This document shows, one piece after another, positions 60,958 to 64,000 of a stretch of 64,000 bases of DNA. Under the pieces are notes generated by a model that ran no database searches, was not told the origin of the DNA, and saw nothing but the letters and a program-made list of their open reading frames with translations. Origin of the DNA: Candidatus Kaistia colombiensis (GTDB lineage Bacteria; Pseudomonadota; Alphaproteobacteria; Rhizobiales; Kaistiaceae); the NCBI GenBank assembly GCA_029203105.1, contig CP119318.1, forward strand, positions 1,502,501-1,566,500. The letters are read 5' to 3'. The translations under genes and the position numbers were made by a program. Every line of letters starts with the position of its first letter. The stretch's first letter is position 1.

Positions 60958-62070
60958 GTGACGAACAGGGCTGATCGTCGGACGAGTGGGCGCGGCATGA
61001 TTCGCGTCGCTGCTGTCCTTTTCGCGGCCGCGCCGATCCTGGCGGCGTGCCAGCGGGAGACCGAGGCCGAAGCCCCGGAAGTGCGCCCCGTCCGGACCGT
61101 CGTCGCGACCCGCGAAAAGGCCGGCGAGACCGTGGTTCTCACCGGCCAGGTCCAGGCCCAGAACGAAGCGAGCATGGCGTTCCGCATCGGCGGCCGCATG
61201 ATCGAGCGTCCGGTCAATGTCGGCGACCATGTCGAGGCCGGCCAGCTGCTGGCCCGGCTCGATCCGGTCAATGAGCTGAACGCGCTGCGTTCGGCGCAAG
61301 CCGCGCTCGCCGCCACGCAGGGCCAGCTCACCCAGGCCCGCAATGCCTATGGCCGGCAGGAGCACCTCCTGCGCAGCGGTTTCACGACGCGGGCCAATTA
61401 CGACCAGGCGGCGCAGGCGCAGCAGACGGCGCAGGCGCAGGTCGACGATGCCGAGGCCCAGCTGGAGATCGCGCATGACCGCGTCTCCTTCACCGAGCTG
61501 AAGGCCGACGTCTCCGGCACGATCACGGCGCGGGGCGCCGAGCCCGGCGAGGTGGTCCAGGCCGGGCAGATGATCGTTCAGCTCGCGCGCCGGGATGGCC
61601 GCGACGCCGTGTTCGACGTGCCGGCGCAGGTGCTGCGCGCTGCTCCCACCGATCCGATCATCACCGTCCGCCTGACGGATGATCCGTCGGTCAGCGCCGT
61701 CGGCCGGGTCCGCGAAGTCGCCCCGCAGGCAAATGCCCAGACGCGCAATTTCCCCGTCCGCGTCGGTCTCGACAACCCGCCGGCCGCGCTTCTGCTCGGC
61801 TCGACCGTCACCGGCACGATGGTGATGGATTCGTCGCCCGTGATCGCCATTCCGGCGACGGCGCTGACCACGTCCGAACAGAACCCGGCGGTCTGGATCG
61901 TCGACCCGGCCACCTCGACCGTCTCGCTGCGCAACGTCGACATCGTTCGGCACGATCCGGCGACCGTCGTCGTATCGCAGGGTCTCGACACGGGCGAGAT
62001 CGTCGTCACCGCCGGCGTCCAGGCCCTGCATCCGGGCCAGAAGGTCCGCCTGATCGGGGCCACGCAATGA
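60958..62070 (+). CDS. RND efflux periplasmic adaptor lipoprotein
   Basis: A 370-residue membrane-fusion protein. The GTG at 60958 has GGGGGA six bases upstream; the ATG at 60997 is an alternative. A lipobox (ILAAC-QRE) ends the signal peptide, so it is lipid-anchored in the inner membrane. The body has the barrel-sandwich halves (MAFRIGGRMIERPVNVGDHVEAGQLLARLDP; TELKADVSGTITARGAEPGEVV) around a helical hairpin with an Ala/Gln-rich coiled coil. It couples the pump encoded next to an outer-membrane channel not found in the window. Its stop overlaps the pump ATG. Confidence 0.92.
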   Translation: MTNRADRRTSGRGMIRVAAVLFAAAPILAACQRETEAEAPEVRPVRTVVATREKAGETVVLTGQVQAQNEASMAFRIGGRMIERPVNVGDHVEAGQLLARLDPVNELNALRSAQAALAATQGQLTQARNAYGRQEHLLRSGFTTRANYDQAAQAQQTAQAQVDDAEAQLEIAHDRVSFTELKADVSGTITARGAEPGEVVQAGQMIVQLARRDGRDAVFDVPAQVLRAAPTDPIITVRLTDDPSVSAVGRVREVAPQANAQTRNFPVRVGLDNPPAALLLGSTVTGTMVMDSSPVIAIPATALTTSEQNPAVWIVDPATSTVSLRNVDIVRHDPATVVVSQGLDTGEIVVTAGVQALHPGQKVRLIGATQ

Positions 62071-64000
62071 GCGGCTTCAACCTCTCGACCTGGTCCCTCA
62101 CCCATCGTTCCTTCGTCGTCTACTGGATGATTGCCGTGATGGTGGCGGGCATCGCCTCCTTCATCCATCTCGGGCGCAACGAAGACCCGCCGATCACCAT
62201 CAAGACGATGATCGTGCATGCCGTCTGGCCGGGCGCGACCATCGAGGACACGCTTAACCAGGTCACCGAGCGGCTCGAGCGCAAGATCCAGGAGATCCCG
62301 GAGGTCGATGACGTTCGCTCGTCGACCAGCGCCGGCAGCACGACCTTGTTCGTCAATCTGCGCCAGGAAGTGACCTCGGCCGAGGTTCCCGATGTCTGGT
62401 ACGAAGTCCGCAAGGGTATTGGCGACATTCGCCAGACACTACCTTCCGGCGTGGTCGGACCGTTCTTCAACGACAGTTTCGGCGATACGTTCGGCATCAT
62501 CTATGGCTTCACCGCCGATGGCTTCACCCATCGCGAACTGCGCGACTATGTCGAGGCCGCGCGGTCGCGCCTGCTGCATGTGCCCGACGTCTCGCAGATC
62601 GAGATCATCGGCGCGCAGGACGAGAAGATCTATGTCGAGTTCTCTACCGAGCAACTCGCGGGGATGGGCATCGATCGCTCGGCGCTGCTGAATGCCTTGC
62701 GCGCGCAGAACGTCGTCAGCCCGGCCGGTGTGCTCGAGACCGGCGAGGAGCGCATTTCGCTGCGCGTTTCCGGCGCGTTCGAGAACGAGCAGGATCTGCT
62801 CGACATCAACTTCGTCGCGAACGGCAGGCTCGTCCGGCTGAGGGACATCGCCGAAGTCCGGCGTGGCTATTCCAGCCCGCCGCAGCCGCAGTTCCGCGTC
62901 AACGGCCAGCCCGCGATCGGCCTCGGCATCGCCATGCGCGATGGCGGCGATATCCTCGCGCTCGGCAAAGACGTTCGCAGCGCGATGGCCGAGATCACGG
63001 CCGACTTGCCGCTCGGCATCCAGCCGACGCTGGTGGCCGACCAGGCCGTCGTCGTCGACGAGGCGATCGGCGATTTCACCACCTCGCTCTGGCAGGCGAT
63101 CGCCATCATCGCGGTGGTCAGCTTCGTCAGCCTCGGCATTCGCGCCGGCACGGTGGTGGCGCTGGCGATCCCGATCTCGCTCGCCATGGTGTTCGTGGTG
63201 ATGAGCATCGTCGGCATCGATCTCCAGCGCATCTCGCTCGGCGCGCTGATCATCGCCCTCAGTCTGCTGGTCGATGACGCGATGACGACCGTCGACTCGA
63301 TGACATCAAGGCTGGCGGCCGGCGAGACCAAGGAAGACGCGGCAGCGAACACGTTCAAGACGCTTGCGCTCGCCATGCTGACCGGCACGCTTGTCACCGC
63401 CGCCGGCTTCGTGCCGATCGGCTTCGCGCGCAGCTCGGCCGGCGAGTACACCTTCTCGATCTTCGCCGTTGTCGGCATTGCCCTGGTGGTGTCGTGGCTC
63501 GGCGCCGTCATCTTCTCGCCGCTGATCGGCGCCGTGCTGCTCAAGGCACCGAAGGAGAAGCCGGACCCGAACAAGGTCAGCGTGATCGTGCGCGTCTTCC
63601 GCGGCATCCTGCTGACGGCGATGCGGATGCGCTGGGTCACCATCGGCCTGACGCTCGCCTGCTTCGTCGGCGCGCTGCTGCTGGCGCCGCTGGTGCCGCG
63701 CCAGTTCTTCCCGGCCTCGGACCGCACCGAACTGATGGTCGATCTTCGCCTTCGCCAGAATGCCTCGATCTATGAGAGCGGCGACGTGTCGGCGCGCTTC
63801 GACGCCATCATGAAGGACGATCCGGACGTCGCGCGCTGGAGCACCTATATCGGCCGTGGCGCCATCCGCTTCTACCTGCCGCTCAATGTCGAGCTGCCGA
63901 ACGAGTTCTTCGCGCAGGCCGTCGTCATCGCCAAGGACGTCGACGCGCGGCTTCGCCTCGAGGAGCGCCTGGAGACGAAGCTGGCGGAGCAGTTCCCGGA
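62067..64000 (+). CDS. RND efflux transporter permease (3' partial)
   Basis: About 644 codons are present and the frame is still open at the window end. It begins MSGFNLSTWSLTHRSFVVYWMIAVMVAG, the first helix, then the periplasmic porter region (NEDPPITIKTMIVHAVWPGAT, PEVDDVRSSTSAGSTTLFV). Proton-relay aspartates of helix 4 are in ALIIALSLLVDDAMTTVDSM. The start overlaps the adaptor stop (ATGA). It is an AcrB/MdtB-like multidrug or heavy-compound pump; the substrate is unknown. The remaining part, about 400 residues in the family, lies beyond the window. Confidence 0.93.
   Translation, partial: MSGFNLSTWSLTHRSFVVYWMIAVMVAGIASFIHLGRNEDPPITIKTMIVHAVWPGATIEDTLNQVTERLERKIQEIPEVDDVRSSTSAGSTTLFVNLRQEVTSAEVPDVWYEVRKGIGDIRQTLPSGVVGPFFNDSFGDTFGIIYGFTADGFTHRELRDYVEAARSRLLHVPDVSQIEIIGAQDEKIYVEFSTEQLAGMGIDRSALLNALRAQNVVSPAGVLETGEERISLRVSGAFENEQDLLDINFVANGRLVRLRDIAEVRRGYSSPPQPQFRVNGQPAIGLGIAMRDGGDILALGKDVRSAMAEITADLPLGIQPTLVADQAVVVDEAIGDFTTSLWQAIAIIAVVSFVSLGIRAGTVVALAIPISLAMVFVVMSIVGIDLQRISLGALIIALSLLVDDAMTTVDSMTSRLAAGETKEDAAANTFKTLALAMLTGTLVTAAGFVPIGFARSSAGEYTFSIFAVVGIALVVSWLGAVIFSPLIGAVLLKAPKEKPDPNKVSVIVRVFRGILLTAMRMRWVTIGLTLACFVGALLLAPLVPRQFFPASDRTELMVDLRLRQNASIYESGDVSARFDAIMKDDPDVARWSTYIGRGAIRFYLPLNVELPNEFFAQAVVIAKDVDARLRLEERLETKLAEQFP

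Noticed and set aside
59602..62067. An 821-codon frame on the minus strand
   Set aside because: It runs antisense across both the AraC gene and the RND adaptor gene and through their intergenic gap, which a real gene would not do here.

Overview
The window is GC-rich DNA (two spot counts gave 68% for an ABC-transporter line and about 55-58% inside the GT39 gene) from an alphaproteobacterium, most likely Hyphomicrobiales (Rhizobiales). The lineage is inferred from a BA14K-type cell-surface protein, an Omp25-like beta-barrel, a class I lysyl-tRNA synthetase, DUF6460, DUF930 and TIGR02186 proteins, a PodJ-like polar factor with a candidate CtrA site, and a RibN-type transporter behind an FMN riboswitch. 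Genus cannot be fixed by eye. It reads as ordinary chromosome: no transposase, integrase, phage or CRISPR array is visible. Both window edges cut genes: a methylmalonyl-CoA mutase large subunit on the left and an RND efflux pump on the right.

Layout. 0-1.7 kb: mutase C-terminus, an SLT/SPOR lytic transglycosylase, two intergenic palindromic elements. 1.7-9.9 kb: a minus-strand operon with a GH172 (DUF2961) glycosidase and a complete Opp/Dpp-type ABC importer, divergent from a GntR/FCD regulator; probably uptake and processing of an arabinofuranose- or fructose-containing oligosaccharide. 9.9-15.1 kb: BA14K protein, a lower-GC GT39 glycosyltransferase next to tRNA-Gly(CCC), three small orphan genes, an outer-membrane barrel. 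15-28 kb: housekeeping genes (cytochrome b561, transaldolase, LysE, an S24 repressor coupled to a nuclease-fold protein, DUF952-pyrD, MATE, methyltransferase, HDAC-like deacetylase, lysS, TerB). 28-31.3 kb: GT2 glycosyltransferase, spermidine-synthase-like enzyme, DUF930 protein.

31.4-41 kb holds the four genes of the ligase-associated DNA repair module (PdeM phosphoesterase, Lhr-type helicase, MBL exonuclease, ATP-dependent ligase), scattered rather than in one operon. An ECF sigma/DUF4142/cupredoxin cassette separates PdeM from the helicase, and riboswitch-controlled ribN separates exonuclease from ligase. The exonuclease frame is broken twice within about 80 bases, and the helicase gene is flanked by inverted copies of one palindromic repeat.

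41-64 kb: DUF6460, TIGR02186 with TauE, PodJ-like protein divergent from a MerR regulator, an SSS-type transporter with proline iminopeptidase, arcD-arcA without arcB/arcC, a membrane-anchored alpha/beta hydrolase, a patatin-GntP-GltS operon divergent from an AraC regulator, and an RND adaptor-pump pair. I found no clearly new defence or effector system. The strongest leads are the riboswitch-ribN unit, the double frameshift in the exonuclease, the split repair module, and an intergenic repeat whose central core is inverted between its two copies.
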